A DNA stretch of 64,000 nt from DAOUET01 sp034430155. GTDB taxonomy: Bacteria; Chloroflexota; Anaerolineae; Anaerolineales; UBA4823. A program made the translations under genes and the position numbers. The DNA is taken from assembly GCA_034430155.1 (NCBI GenBank), contig DAOUET010000037.1, positions 12,472-76,471 of the forward strand, written 5' to 3'. The notes below the pieces were generated by a model. The model ran no database searches. It had not been told where the DNA came from and worked only from the letters and a program-made list of their open reading frames with translations. Shown here one piece after another: positions 19,568-29,821 of the stretch (position 1 is its first letter; the number at the start of each line of letters is the position of its first letter).

Positions 19568-22500
19568 TCAAGGCAGTACTTCATAAATATCGGTTTCTCC
19601 TTCGTGATAGACTAATTTCCACAAGGAGCCATTCAGCTCTTCAAATTTATTCAAACCAAGACCAGGGTAAAGCGCCCGTTCCAATTGACCCACGACTATA
19701 TACCGCACATTAAATTGCCTTAAAAAATCACGCGCCTGGTTTAGATCAATGGTGAAGTAGAATTCGTTGACTTGGTTAATCCGATCTGTAACCACGTCCT
19801 CGGGGGCGGCCGCCCTTTGTTGGCGCTGGTGCCAGTTCCAACCAATCACGTCGGGCAAGCCTGTGTAAATCGTGTATCGCGTGGCCCAATGATATTCAAC
19901 CATATTGCCCTCTACGATGGTTGGCGATCCCTGTATGTTCTCCTGCATCCAACGGATACCGTCATAATCCTGGCTTAAATCCAGGCTTGTGTTCAAATCG
20001 TTATAAACGGCGTACTGCATAAATGCCATCCCATTTAGAGTATGAGGTGCATTGGAAGCCATGCGATCCTTTATTTTTGCTGTGGCTCCCAGGAGGGGAT
20101 AGAGCCCAGCTGAGGCGACTAAACCAACCAATGCGATTTGCCAGGCAGAGCGCCAACCAGGCAGCCAATCCGCAAGTTCAATTAGTAACCAAACCAAAGC
20201 CGCAGCAGCACTCACCGCGAACAACGTCCACGCCTGCAAGGAGAACTTGAATACTGTGTTCATTCGGGCGACATCCCCTCGCAGAACCACCACTTCTACC
20301 ATCAAAGTGAGCACCAGTCCGCTGCCTACCATGAACAATACCACCCGTTTGGCATCAGACATGTCTGGTCTTAGGATTAAAATGCCAGCCCAGGCCGCCA
20401 AAGGTAGAACTAACCAGGCAATGCTCACCCCCACATAAACCAGTACGACCACCCATACCAGGGACAACACGCCCCCAGCCATTATTAATCCCCAATACGG
20501 CGCCAGCTTCCTCACCGACGAAAGCGGTGTACTTGCCATCCATTGGCGGGTCTCCCAAACCATCCAGGAGACAATCACAAACAGGAACAAGCCCCAATGG
20601 GTTAGATAAGACCACAGCGGGGTGTGTGTCCCTTTCCACAGTTCGATGGATTTATAGCCTTGCACGTACCAATAAGCGTAAGGTTGATACAAAAGAAAGG
20701 CCAGTCCTACTAAAAGTGTTATTCCCCCAATGACGAGAAGGGTTCGAATCGCTTTTACAGATAATCCGAAAAATGATGTGGAGTCCCCGCTCTCTCGGCG
20801 ATAATAACGCCAGACTGCATATCCCAATGCTACCGCGCCGAGTACCAGATAGGTGGGCAGATCCCAAGTATTTGTCGGGCGTAGAGCGCCGATAGTCATT
20901 CCTCCCAACAGGAAACTCAATCCAACCTGCAAGTATGAACGACGATTCGTTCCAGTTTTTGTAGGTGCCCAGGCGCGCCCAAAAACTACGGAGATTGCCC
21001 AAGAGAGCGCCAGTAATGCCAATGGTAATGCGAAAAGGTGCGCGTGTGGGTCGCCATATAAAACCGTAAAAAACGGGAATTCCGTAATGGGTTCCACCTC
21101 ATTTGGTGCTGGGATCACCCGGCTTGGCAACCAATACCAGTCCGCCAGGGCGTATGGCAGCTGGGTGCCCAGAATTGCTTGTACGAAACCGCGTACTGCC
21201 CATACCCAGCGGGTCAAAATACTGGCGTTTTCGATGACGCCACCGGGCGCTGCCAGGCGTTGGTAGCCCTGGTAAATCATTCGAAGCGTACCAAGATTTC
21301 CTAACACTACCATTCCTAATGCCCCTGCTAACCCAGAGAAGAGAGATAGCTTTTGGATCGGCTGCGTCCGAATCCGCCGGTCAACCCCAACTCCTTTCCC
21401 CTGGATCAGATTCCATCCTACCGAGAAAGCTCCCAGAGCGATCAAAGCAAACACGGTAGGCAAGATCAAATTGTAAGCAATCGCAGGGACGATCCCCAAC
21501 CATTTGACCAACACGCCCACCAAAACGAATCCGTAGTAATAATAGTTGATATACCCGCCAGAGAACCACGGATCAAAAGGTGGAAAAGATGTGCTCTTGA
21601 GCACTGCATTGAAGTAGGAAAAATCCATTGGCTTTTCCCCACCCTTCCAGGGATGCCATAGGTCAGGATTCCCTAGGCGGATGAGCAGATCCAGAACGAA
21701 AAACGCCAGGAATAAGCCCTCTACTAGAAGAAAATATTTTTTGCGAGTTCGCCATTCCTCCCGTAGGGCTTCCCGCTGGCGGTAAGTAAGATATCCTGCC
21801 AACAGGATCATTAAGACTAAGACGATACTGATCGTCAAGCGGGAAAAGGGCACGCTGAATGAACCTGCCAGCCATACAATATAGGACAATATCAATAAAC
21901 CCGCAGTACGAGCCAATGGATATCCCTTGTCAGGCAGCCCCTCCATTGCTATCCTTACTATTGGGTATGAAACCAATCCGAGCAGGGCTACAACAATATA
22001 CCAAATCACTAAACCTATGGCCGGAAACCGGTTTTGCAACGCATCGCTGTTAAACAGTTGCGACCAGGTGCCACCCTCCTGCTGGCTGATCAACCGGCCT
22101 GCCGGAAGCATCATATCCTTTGGCACCGATGCAGATTTTAGGTCATTGCCGTAGTTTACATGGCTGAGGTCTACAGAACCCAAGATGTTTTGTACCTTCA
22201 ATGGGTCAAAAGTAGAATTCTTCTTGAAAATAAACACCTTGGGATGATCATAAACAGTGAAGGCTTCCTCCGCGGCTTGGTCATTGATTTGCCAGGGTCC
22301 CAAGGTGGGATTAGAGATAAATACTTTAACCAGGTCAAAACCCAATTCTCCCTGAAACATGCCGGTTTCAGCCACGTTGTAGCACCATTCTATGCTTCGT
22401 TCAGGAGGGCATCCAATCAAGCTCCGATAGTATTGCGTGGTCATCGGGAAGCGTTGTGGTAGTCTTGGCAATGAAGCCCACTCTCTGCTGGAACTTATTA

Positions 22501-24997
22501 GAATGTAATCGGTTTGATCAAGGATATCCAGAAAACGCGCCACCTTTTCCGGATTATCGACTTCATACATATCGAAGTTAAAATCCCGGTAAATACCCCC
22601 AAAGGCGTCATAGCCATCCAGGCGTACCGGCAAGGGATCATCCCAGGCACCTTCATTAGCAATTGCTGCCCCGCTCAGCTGGATAGCACCTTCCCCTGAC
22701 GTTATAGCCAATTCCAGGTTGTAAATATCCCCCTCAATTAAATTGACCGGTTGTTCGAACCTCATCATATAACCTGCGCCTTGCAGATTTCCCTCTGATA
22801 CCAGCTCAGCTGTCAGATCTAGGCTTCCTTGTGGCATCTCTTGGCTGATGGGTGTTATCGTCACTTGCAGGCTGGTATTTTCAGAATTGGCTTCCAAGTC
22901 TTTTACATTAGCCAGGAGGATCTCGCTCAGTTCCCCTCCCTCCTTTGCAGTGAAGGACATGTAGTATGGCAAACCCGACCGGATGACACATTGGGGAGGG
23001 TTAGGGATGGTTTGATAGACCAATCCCGAAGGAGTTGCGATTTGGGCGATTAACGGCCCACACATATCGACACCCGTTTGACCTTTTGGCAGTTGCATCG
23101 ATAGGGAATACGACTGGTCCTTTTCCAGCGGCACTGGCTGTTCCAAAGTGAGCAGGTAATCCTGGCTGTCAGGCGGATCCCCAAGAGCTGGATTGACAAT
23201 TATTGAGGCTTTCCCCAAGGGCTGTTCATTATTAGATCCCGAAGAAACCGTCAGCATCAAATCTACTGGATTGGCGCCATTTCCAGATGCTCCTATATGG
23301 GGCAGATAGATTTCAGCCAGATTTCCGTCTGATTTGGCTGTAAAAGTAGCGCTAAACGGTTGGCCTGGCGTCAGGCTGTACCCTTTCGCAAATGGTAGTG
23401 GCTGGTTATATAAACCCTTTCCGGTATCAATCTGCAGGTTGAGTGCTCCCGGGATATTCTGGTAGATCCAGCGGGAAGCGGCGATTCGGGTAATCGGGTG
23501 GGTATAAATACTGTCGAAGGAAAGGGAATAGGCTGCTGTTGTGATAAGAACAAAACCCCCGACTGAGAAAGCCAGCAAGCGTGACCACCTTCCTTTCAGG
23601 AACGCTGGTCGCCTGGATGTATCCCCATCCTGGTTTTCACTTATTGAAGGTGCGCTCTCATCTGCAATGGTCTTCGTCCAAGCACGATCATATAGCTTTA
23701 TCACGCTCCAAGCCGCGAAGATCGCTAAAGTCGGGTAAACCAACAGCTGGTAGCGCATGGTTGGATTATTGGGTAATGATTGCCAGGTGAAGTAAAACCC
23801 CGTCCAACCCCATAGCAAGATATGATGTCCCCATTCTGTTGTGTGCTTGCGCCAGCTGCTCACCATCCTCCAGGCGCTCCACAAGAATCCCACCCAGGCC
23901 AGTAATCCCAGGGGTAAGCCCAACCCCCACAGAACCATGTTCTGCCAGGCGAACCAGACTGGCCGGTTTACCCATTGCAAATTGGGGGGAAACCCCAGGT
24001 CTCCTTTTAGTTGTTCTTGTAAAGAACGCAAGTTTCCCAACCATACCTGATTGAGTCGCAGTCCCAGAACTCCGGGTCCGCTGAAGGCATACGGTTGAAA
24101 TATTCGAAAGATCAAGACACTTGTCAGTGCAGCTGCCACCAGGTAGATTACCGCTTCTTGTGCTCGGTCTCTCTGCCGGGCGCCTGGCTCGTTTGTCAAC
24201 CGGATTAGCATGGCTACTGGTAGCAGCAACGCCAGAGGCGCAGCATTGATCTTTGAAGCCATTGCCATGCCCAACGCCAGCCCAAAACCAACGCTTGGCT
24301 TGAAAAGTGGGTGGCCAATAAAGCGCTTAATCCCAAATACACCTCTGAGTTCCTGATCTTCATTACCAGGAACCGATGCAATCATAGCGTTTTGACCAGA
24401 ACCGAGTGAATCAGACTCACGCTCGCTACTACGACCCAAGGCTACTACTACCGCCAAATAAATCGTAATCATCGCGAAAAACGTTGTGAAGGTATCCATC
24501 GTAAAGAAGTGGGATTGTTGGATTTGCAGGACGGAAAAGGCTGAGAACGCCGCCGCCAGTAAGCCGACGCGTTCATCAAAAACTCGTTTTGCTGTCAGGT
24601 ATACAAACAGCACCGTTCCTAAATCCGCCAGCGCAGATAGCACCCGGCCCACATTGGTCATCACATCCAGCCCCGAATGACCGTAAAGCCATTCGACCAG
24701 ATAACGGGTTAAAAACATCGGCAGCGTACCATAGACATAAAAACCGTATCCACGATTGTTCGGATTGAGGCTCGAATTGGCTGTATCCCAATATTCTGCC
24801 AAGCTTTTCACCGGTGAGATATCCGATCCGACCATCACCAAGAAACGCTCATCAGGATGCAAATATTGGTATTCACCCCAATAAATCCCCTCGAAACGCA
24901 AGTATGCCGCGGCCAACAAGATATAAACCAGCAGCAAAGTGTATAACAAGCGGCTACGAGATGGTCGTACTTGTGCGGATGAAGCCATTTTCACCAT
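19568..24997 (-). CDS. Giant GT39-DUF2298 fusion membrane protein
   Basis: Protein of 1809 residues joining two membrane enzymes. Residues about 1-500 are a GT39-like GT-C module with HPDE at 47-50 in the first external loop. Residues about 500-1000 form a mostly soluble extracytoplasmic region with three beta-rich repeats built around PFSATFTAK-like, YYMSFTAKEGG-like and L...PV...GDIYNLEL-like segments. Residues about 1010-1809 are a complete DUF2298/Chlor_Arch_YYY domain (KPMDFSYFN, INYYYYGF, and the tail YIVVGQLER). The start is either ATG 24997 or ATG 24988, neither with a strong ribosome binding site. The role is inferred to be surface glycosylation. Confidence 0.87.
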   Translation of the reverse strand: MVKMASSAQVRPSRSRLLYTLLLVYILLAAAYLRFEGIYWGEYQYLHPDERFLVMVGSDISPVKSLAEYWDTANSSLNPNNRGYGFYVYGTLPMFLTRYLVEWLYGHSGLDVMTNVGRVLSALADLGTVLFVYLTAKRVFDERVGLLAAAFSAFSVLQIQQSHFFTMDTFTTFFAMITIYLAVVVALGRSSERESDSLGSGQNAMIASVPGNEDQELRGVFGIKRFIGHPLFKPSVGFGLALGMAMASKINAAPLALLLPVAMLIRLTNEPGARQRDRAQEAVIYLVAAALTSVLIFRIFQPYAFSGPGVLGLRLNQVWLGNLRSLQEQLKGDLGFPPNLQWVNRPVWFAWQNMVLWGLGLPLGLLAWVGFLWSAWRMVSSWRKHTTEWGHHILLWGWTGFYFTWQSLPNNPTMRYQLLVYPTLAIFAAWSVIKLYDRAWTKTIADESAPSISENQDGDTSRRPAFLKGRWSRLLAFSVGGFVLITTAAYSLSFDSIYTHPITRIAASRWIYQNIPGALNLQIDTGKGLYNQPLPFAKGYSLTPGQPFSATFTAKSDGNLAEIYLPHIGASGNGANPVDLMLTVSSGSNNEQPLGKASIIVNPALGDPPDSQDYLLTLEQPVPLEKDQSYSLSMQLPKGQTGVDMCGPLIAQIATPSGLVYQTIPNPPQCVIRSGLPYYMSFTAKEGGELSEILLANVKDLEANSENTSLQVTITPISQEMPQGSLDLTAELVSEGNLQGAGYMMRFEQPVNLIEGDIYNLELAITSGEGAIQLSGAAIANEGAWDDPLPVRLDGYDAFGGIYRDFNFDMYEVDNPEKVARFLDILDQTDYILISSSREWASLPRLPQRFPMTTQYYRSLIGCPPERSIEWCYNVAETGMFQGELGFDLVKVFISNPTLGPWQINDQAAEEAFTVYDHPKVFIFKKNSTFDPLKVQNILGSVDLSHVNYGNDLKSASVPKDMMLPAGRLISQQEGGTWSQLFNSDALQNRFPAIGLVIWYIVVALLGLVSYPIVRIAMEGLPDKGYPLARTAGLLILSYIVWLAGSFSVPFSRLTISIVLVLMILLAGYLTYRQREALREEWRTRKKYFLLVEGLFLAFFVLDLLIRLGNPDLWHPWKGGEKPMDFSYFNAVLKSTSFPPFDPWFSGGYINYYYYGFVLVGVLVKWLGIVPAIAYNLILPTVFALIALGAFSVGWNLIQGKGVGVDRRIRTQPIQKLSLFSGLAGALGMVVLGNLGTLRMIYQGYQRLAAPGGVIENASILTRWVWAVRGFVQAILGTQLPYALADWYWLPSRVIPAPNEVEPITEFPFFTVLYGDPHAHLFALPLALLALSWAISVVFGRAWAPTKTGTNRRSYLQVGLSFLLGGMTIGALRPTNTWDLPTYLVLGAVALGYAVWRYYRRESGDSTSFFGLSVKAIRTLLVIGGITLLVGLAFLLYQPYAYWYVQGYKSIELWKGTHTPLWSYLTHWGLFLFVIVSWMVWETRQWMASTPLSSVRKLAPYWGLIMAGGVLSLVWVVVLVYVGVSIAWLVLPLAAWAGILILRPDMSDAKRVVLFMVGSGLVLTLMVEVVVLRGDVARMNTVFKFSLQAWTLFAVSAAAALVWLLIELADWLPGWRSAWQIALVGLVASAGLYPLLGATAKIKDRMASNAPHTLNGMAFMQYAVYNDLNTSLDLSQDYDGIRWMQENIQGSPTIVEGNMVEYHWATRYTIYTGLPDVIGWNWHQRQQRAAAPEDVVTDRINQVNEFYFTIDLNQARDFLRQFNVRYIVVGQLERALYPGLGLNKFEELNGSLWKLVYHEGETDIYEVLP

Positions 24998-25071
24998 ATC
25001 TAAGCGCTGTGCAAGACCATTAAATAAAGCCTTGAATTTTGCCTAGCGAGAGCATGATTAGCTCGAAACCA

Positions 25072-27285
25072 TTACTGCCCACCAGAGGTTCCTTCGGGTG
25101 GGACAAAGTAGATCAGAAAATCTTTTGTTTCCACTTTGGATTTGTAGGTCGTCAACCAGCCATGAGGGTACATTTCTTGTAGTGCTTCCAAAGCAGCCTG
25201 GTCTTCGGGTTTAATCAGGAACAGTTTGGGGCCTGGGACACCCAGCGTTTCTTGGAATGATTCCGGCCAAAGAGCATAATCTTTGATCGGGTACCCGGCA
25301 TCGATACCCACCAAACGTGTATCCACCCAATAAGGATAAGGGACGACCCAGGCGCTATCCGGGTTTCCCACTGAATCAGCAAAAGCGCGTATCACATTCC
25401 CCAGCTCTGTAGTATTCCAAGAAGACATGCGATACTGTTGGTAATATCGGTTGAACACCAGATCAAAATTTTGAATGCTCGCCAAGGCTAGCAATAAAAG
25501 CCCGAGACCCCAGGCCATCTGTGCTCCCCGCGGTCTAGCCAAATGGGATTTAACGGTGCGAAACAACCCGTCCATGGCAATACCAATAATCAAAAAGACT
25601 GGAACGATCGCACCCCCAGTTCGATAAAGGTTCGGGTTCTCAATCGGGAATGCCAGGGCCAATATTGAGGGGAGCATGAGCAAAGGTATGGAGACCAGGA
25701 GGAAAACATCCAGCCAATGACGTTGTTGCAGATATCGTACCAGGATAACGATCACACCGAGGAAGAATAATGCTCCGCTCACAACTCCCAATGCGGGATA
25801 ATAGGGAATCGAAGCCAGCCATACATTCCCCCCTTCCCAGAAAAACATGATTATTGCATTCCATAGATTCCCTAAAAAGATCAGCCAGGCTGGTCCGGGT
25901 AACTGTCGCTCTAACGATCCCATCCTTGTAAGCGATCGAAAGGCAATTTCCTGCGGGTAGTCTTTTATAAAGCGCATCATTGGCACGAAAATCACTAAGG
26001 AGACCAGTACCAGCGCGACAAATTGCCAGATTACCTGCTTCCGTTGTCCTTGCGACTGCCGATGGACCAGATATAAGCATATACCCACGATAACAACCAA
26101 AGGGAGAATGCGATCGGCAGTATAACCATACATGCTCAAACCAAGCGAAATACCAGCTAATATGAAATCATTACGCCGCGCCCTGCGAAGGCCCCTTAGT
26201 AGATAATAGAATGTCGTTGCAGTGAATAATGGATAGAAAGGAAACCGTAAACCCACTCTCGCAATTACGTTGGGCCAGTAGGCAATCCCAGTAAATACCA
26301 TCGCCCACAACCCAATTCTTCGATTCCCCACTTCCTTTCCTAGAAGATAAATATAAGGCAAGACTAGCAAACCAACCAAACTGGTTGCCATCTTTAACGT
26401 AATAAATGATAACCCTGTTCCAGATGCCCTCGCAATGAAGGCATTCAAGTACATAATCAAAGCTTCCCGACCAGCGTTTCGCGGAAAGAATATATGCCAC
26501 TGTCCGTTAAGCACATCCGATACATCCAATAATTTCTCAGCATGATCGCTGGTCATCTCTGGAGGTACCTGCGCCAAATGATAAAGCCGAAAGAATAAGA
26601 CCAGGACCCCCATCGCCAGGATTAGGACCGTCCTCCGTGAGATTAGCACATGCCAGTGTTTTTGATGTGTGAACTCCCCTAGCTGGACCAGCCATCTGGA
26701 TGCCTGCCTAGCGGGTTGCCAAAACGCATAGACGAAACTGCCTATTGCCATGAACCATAGGAAAAGATTGATAGGTGTGAACAGATTGCCGCCTAAGGTC
26801 AAGAAAGCCATCACAGCCAGGACTAGGCCAGTCAACAGGGCATAAGCGTTCACATCCAGAGCATCAAGTCGCTTTTCAATTGCTGGAATTGTGGCTGTTT
26901 TCCACTCCCCTCGCCTGATAGCCCAAATCAGCCAACCGGTAGATAGAACGAAGAAGAAAATCCCCAGGTTCATCGATCGATCTGGTGGCACCAGGGATCG
27001 TTGGGCAATCGCCGCCAGGGCAAGCGCCACTATGGAACGCCAGGGCCAAGAGACTACCCGTTGAGTAGCAGTCTCTTGGATATCTGTAGCAGCTGTTAGG
27101 GGGGTTGCCAGGTCTGATGCCTGCCATGAGGGTGCACCCACCAGTCCAGGCTCTTTGCGATCAATCGCCGGCTTCGGTCGAGGGACCTCTTGGGCCTTTA
27201 AAGCAGGGATTTCAATTTGAATGCCCTTCCAGGGCATCAATTTAGCTTTTATATAATCAAGGACACTCGGCTCTTTATCTGCCAT
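25072..27285 (-). CDS. GT39-like membrane glycosyltransferase with a long N-terminal extension
   Basis: GT-C protein of 737 residues. A proline-rich cytoplasmic N-terminus (about 80 residues) and four extra hydrophobic segments precede the conserved core, which starts near residue 215. The external acidic motif is TSDHAEK with Asp247 and Glu250. The PMT-type segment AYWPNVIARVGLRF follows. The C-terminal about 130 residues are soluble. Third GT39-like gene of the cluster, 74 nt before the fusion gene. Confidence 0.83.
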   Translation of the reverse strand: MADKEPSVLDYIKAKLMPWKGIQIEIPALKAQEVPRPKPAIDRKEPGLVGAPSWQASDLATPLTAATDIQETATQRVVSWPWRSIVALALAAIAQRSLVPPDRSMNLGIFFFVLSTGWLIWAIRRGEWKTATIPAIEKRLDALDVNAYALLTGLVLAVMAFLTLGGNLFTPINLFLWFMAIGSFVYAFWQPARQASRWLVQLGEFTHQKHWHVLISRRTVLILAMGVLVLFFRLYHLAQVPPEMTSDHAEKLLDVSDVLNGQWHIFFPRNAGREALIMYLNAFIARASGTGLSFITLKMATSLVGLLVLPYIYLLGKEVGNRRIGLWAMVFTGIAYWPNVIARVGLRFPFYPLFTATTFYYLLRGLRRARRNDFILAGISLGLSMYGYTADRILPLVVIVGICLYLVHRQSQGQRKQVIWQFVALVLVSLVIFVPMMRFIKDYPQEIAFRSLTRMGSLERQLPGPAWLIFLGNLWNAIIMFFWEGGNVWLASIPYYPALGVVSGALFFLGVIVILVRYLQQRHWLDVFLLVSIPLLMLPSILALAFPIENPNLYRTGGAIVPVFLIIGIAMDGLFRTVKSHLARPRGAQMAWGLGLLLLALASIQNFDLVFNRYYQQYRMSSWNTTELGNVIRAFADSVGNPDSAWVVPYPYWVDTRLVGIDAGYPIKDYALWPESFQETLGVPGPKLFLIKPEDQAALEALQEMYPHGWLTTYKSKVETKDFLIYFVPPEGTSGGQ

Positions 27286-27385
27286 CTGATAACACCATCA
27301 CCGAGACGGATTGAACCTGGGGTATATCATACCGTACAACAAATCCATCCGGGTGGCCATGCTCTTACAGGTATTCACACATAAA

Positions 27386-27402
27386 TCAATCATGATGATT
27401 GA
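27386..27402. promoter_or_regulatory. Perfect 8+1+8 inverted repeat between two glycosyltransferase genes
   Basis: TCAATCAT-G-ATGATTGA is an exact dyad in the 232-nt gap upstream of the GT39 gene at 25072-27285, the largest gap within this cluster. It has no U-tract and is too short-looped for a terminator, so an operator for a dimeric regulator is a possibility. No convincing promoter boxes were found beside it. Confidence 0.3.
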
Positions 27403-27517
27403 CAACTTCATTCCTATTTTCGTCAAAATTCAGCTGGCTATGTCGATTTTCTGATACCAATCCCGGAAGTAACTTTCATACCGTTTATAGTAAAAGTAGG
27501 GTAATGGTATGCCGGTC

Positions 27518-28678
27518 TCACAGCTGTGATTTTATCTCTTCATAGAGAGCCTCGTAAGCCGCCGCAGTATTATCCGGTTTAAACCGCAAGCGAATCTCTT
27601 CGGGGTTTGCGTGTATGGCTTGTGGTTCTGCCAGGACAGAGTGCAAGGTTTTAGCCAAACTTTCCGAATCGCCAACCGGGAAGGTCTTTCCCATCCCGGT
27701 GATCGCGATTGGTTGCCGTACACCGGGTAAATCCGAAGCAACTACCGGCGCTCCATTCATCATGGCTTCAACCTGCACCAGTCCAAAAGATTCAGTTGAA
27801 TTCAGACTCGGAACCACCAAGGCATCCAGGTTCGCGTAATAAGCTGCCATATTATCCGGGTTCAGCACGCCGAGAAACTGCCATTGCCCTTCACCCTGAT
27901 ACTTCTTGATGACAGGGAACAATCTCCTGGCATATTCTTCTTCTCCCAAGACATCCAGATACTGACCTGCATAGAGCACTGTCGCCTTTGGATAAATTTC
28001 TAATATGGGTGGTAAGGCATCCAAGAGTACTTCCACTCCTTTTTCGGCAGCAAAACGTGCAGCCATTCCAATTACAGGACCCCTCCCCTCCAGTCCGTGC
28101 TCTTGCTTGAACAGGCGAATCATCTCACCAGAAGCTGGCGGAAGTTCAACCGGAGGTAGAATAGTCCGTACTTTTCGGTAGTAGCGCCTGGTATAGGGTG
28201 AATTCGCAGCATAATCCTGGGTATAAGTGACAATTCGGTGAGCAGAGAGAGCCGCTAGATTGTTCATCAACCTGATGGCTTGATCTGCCACCCTATTGAA
28301 CCAGCCTGGCGGTAGCTTAAGGTCACAATGATATGTCAACACGGTTGGTTTCTTCAACAAACGACCGCGCAAGGCAATTCCAGCTGCGTCAAATTGCGGC
28401 AAGTGTAAATGGATCACCTCATTCTCCAATGCCAGACGGGTGGCTAGAAACCCGATTGTGGGCATGATCACACCTTTGCTGATGCGCATGACGACCGGAG
28501 CACGTACGATCTTTACTCCATCCATAACTTCGTACCTGGGTGTCGATGCATCAAATTGGGAAGTCAAAATCGTCACCTGGTGCCCTCGCCGTGCCAGTGC
28601 TGTTGCCAGGCGTTCCGTGTAGATCGTCAGCCCACTGATGTGCGGGCGATAATATGTTAATGCCGTTAATATCCGCAT
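27518..28678 (-). CDS. GT4-family glycosyltransferase (group 1)
   Basis: Cytosolic GT-B retaining glycosyltransferase of 386 residues. The N-terminal domain opens with the usual glycine-rich loop (YYRPHISGLTIYTERLA), and the C-terminal nucleotide-sugar domain contains an EX7E motif (ESFGLVQVE) followed by APVVASDLPG. Sugar donor and acceptor cannot be told. The context (epimerase, flippase, GT39 enzymes) suggests it builds a lipid-linked glycan precursor. Start is ATG 28678 with a distant GGAG. Confidence 0.92.
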   Translation of the reverse strand: MRILTALTYYRPHISGLTIYTERLATALARRGHQVTILTSQFDASTPRYEVMDGVKIVRAPVVMRISKGVIMPTIGFLATRLALENEVIHLHLPQFDAAGIALRGRLLKKPTVLTYHCDLKLPPGWFNRVADQAIRLMNNLAALSAHRIVTYTQDYAANSPYTRRYYRKVRTILPPVELPPASGEMIRLFKQEHGLEGRGPVIGMAARFAAEKGVEVLLDALPPILEIYPKATVLYAGQYLDVLGEEEYARRLFPVIKKYQGEGQWQFLGVLNPDNMAAYYANLDALVVPSLNSTESFGLVQVEAMMNGAPVVASDLPGVRQPIAITGMGKTFPVGDSESLAKTLHSVLAEPQAIHANPEEIRLRFKPDNTAAAYEALYEEIKSQL

Positions 28679-28750
28679 AAGAAGAATTTCACTCCGAAGT
28701 CGTTATTAAAACATAAAACCTCGGCAAGGATCATTAACCAATCGTAAGGA

Positions 28751-29779
28751 TTATGTAAATAAATCCCGGTTTTCCTGCACCCAATTGACCAACTGTTGAA
28801 GCCCTTCTTCCACCCCAATTTTCGGCTTCCAGTCCAGCTGAGCCGCGGCTTTGCGAATATCGGAAACGTAAACTTGCTGGTCACCGGGTCGCCAATCTCC
28901 CCATGACACTGGGATTTCCCGTCCAAGCAGCTTCACCAGCATTGGTTCAAATTCATACCAAATCGAAAGCGTATTCGCCGGGCCTCCTCCGATGTTGAAG
29001 GCTTCTCCTGCCACCGAGTCGATTTTAATCACGGCTTTATCATAAACATCCAGTAAATCCCAGACATGCAGTACATCCCGCACCTGCTTGCCATCTCCAT
29101 AAATCGTGATCGGACGGCCGTTTACAGCCGCGATGGCAAACCAGGCCAGCCAGCCCTGGTCTTCGATGCCAAACTGGCGTGGCCCGTAAATACAACTCTG
29201 TCTGAACACCACTGTTGGCAATCCGTATATACGCTGGTAATCTCGCACGTATTGGTCGCCCGCTCCTTTTGAGCAACCATACGGAGAATGAAAATCAAGG
29301 GGGAAATACTCGGAAACACCCCAGGGCATCTCTGCATAACGATAACATGTCGCTTCCTCAACGATCGGCACCCCCTCCATACCACCATATACTTTATTGG
29401 TGGAAGCGTAGAGCAGGATCGGGTTGCGCCTGGAGGTTCGTGCAGCTTCTAGTACATTGAACGTCCCCAATGCATTACATTCAAAATCATCTCGTGGGTT
29501 CAGGACAGAAGTAGTCACAGCTACCTGCCCAGCCAGATGTACGATTACATCTGCCAGACTGGCTTCCCGTGTGATCAAATCAGCATTGCGTACGTCTCCC
29601 GCAACCAGGTTAAATGCATCCTTGCCGTAGGTTGTCTGCAACCATTTTAGATTGTCTCGAGCTCCAGCTCGTGAGAGGTTATCAAAAACGGTGACATTTT
29701 TACCGCCTTCAAGTAAACGCGACACGTAGTTGGAGCCAATAAATCCTGCGCCTCCGGTCACCAGGTAATTATCAGCCAT
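28751..29779 (-). CDS. Extended SDR nucleotide-sugar epimerase, CDP-paratose 2-epimerase-like
   Basis: NAD(P)-dependent sugar-nucleotide epimerase/dehydratase of 342 residues. The Rossmann motif GGAGFIG spans residues 9-15, the catalytic YXXXK is Tyr167/Lys171 (SPYGCSK) with an upstream YAST (about 124-127). The segment SCIYGPRQFG-EDQGW resembles RfbE (CDP-tyvelose/paratose 2-epimerase) more than GalE or RmlB. Ribosome binding site AAGGA lies before ATG 29779. No CDP-glucose cytidylyltransferase, dehydratase or paratose synthase gene is in the window, so the true substrate is uncertain. Confidence 0.87.
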   Translation of the reverse strand: MADNYLVTGGAGFIGSNYVSRLLEGGKNVTVFDNLSRAGARDNLKWLQTTYGKDAFNLVAGDVRNADLITREASLADVIVHLAGQVAVTTSVLNPRDDFECNALGTFNVLEAARTSRRNPILLYASTNKVYGGMEGVPIVEEATCYRYAEMPWGVSEYFPLDFHSPYGCSKGAGDQYVRDYQRIYGLPTVVFRQSCIYGPRQFGIEDQGWLAWFAIAAVNGRPITIYGDGKQVRDVLHVWDLLDVYDKAVIKIDSVAGEAFNIGGGPANTLSIWYEFEPMLVKLLGREIPVSWGDWRPGDQQVYVSDIRKAAAQLDWKPKIGVEEGLQQLVNWVQENRDLFT

Positions 29780-29821
29780 ACCTTTTCCTTAATAAGAGTT
29801 TCCTCGTAAAAATCATATTTC

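Noticed and set aside
20747..20756. GGTTCGAATC, a tRNA T-loop-like sequence.
   Set aside because: It lies inside the giant fusion gene in a good coding frame, with no acceptor or anticodon stems around it.
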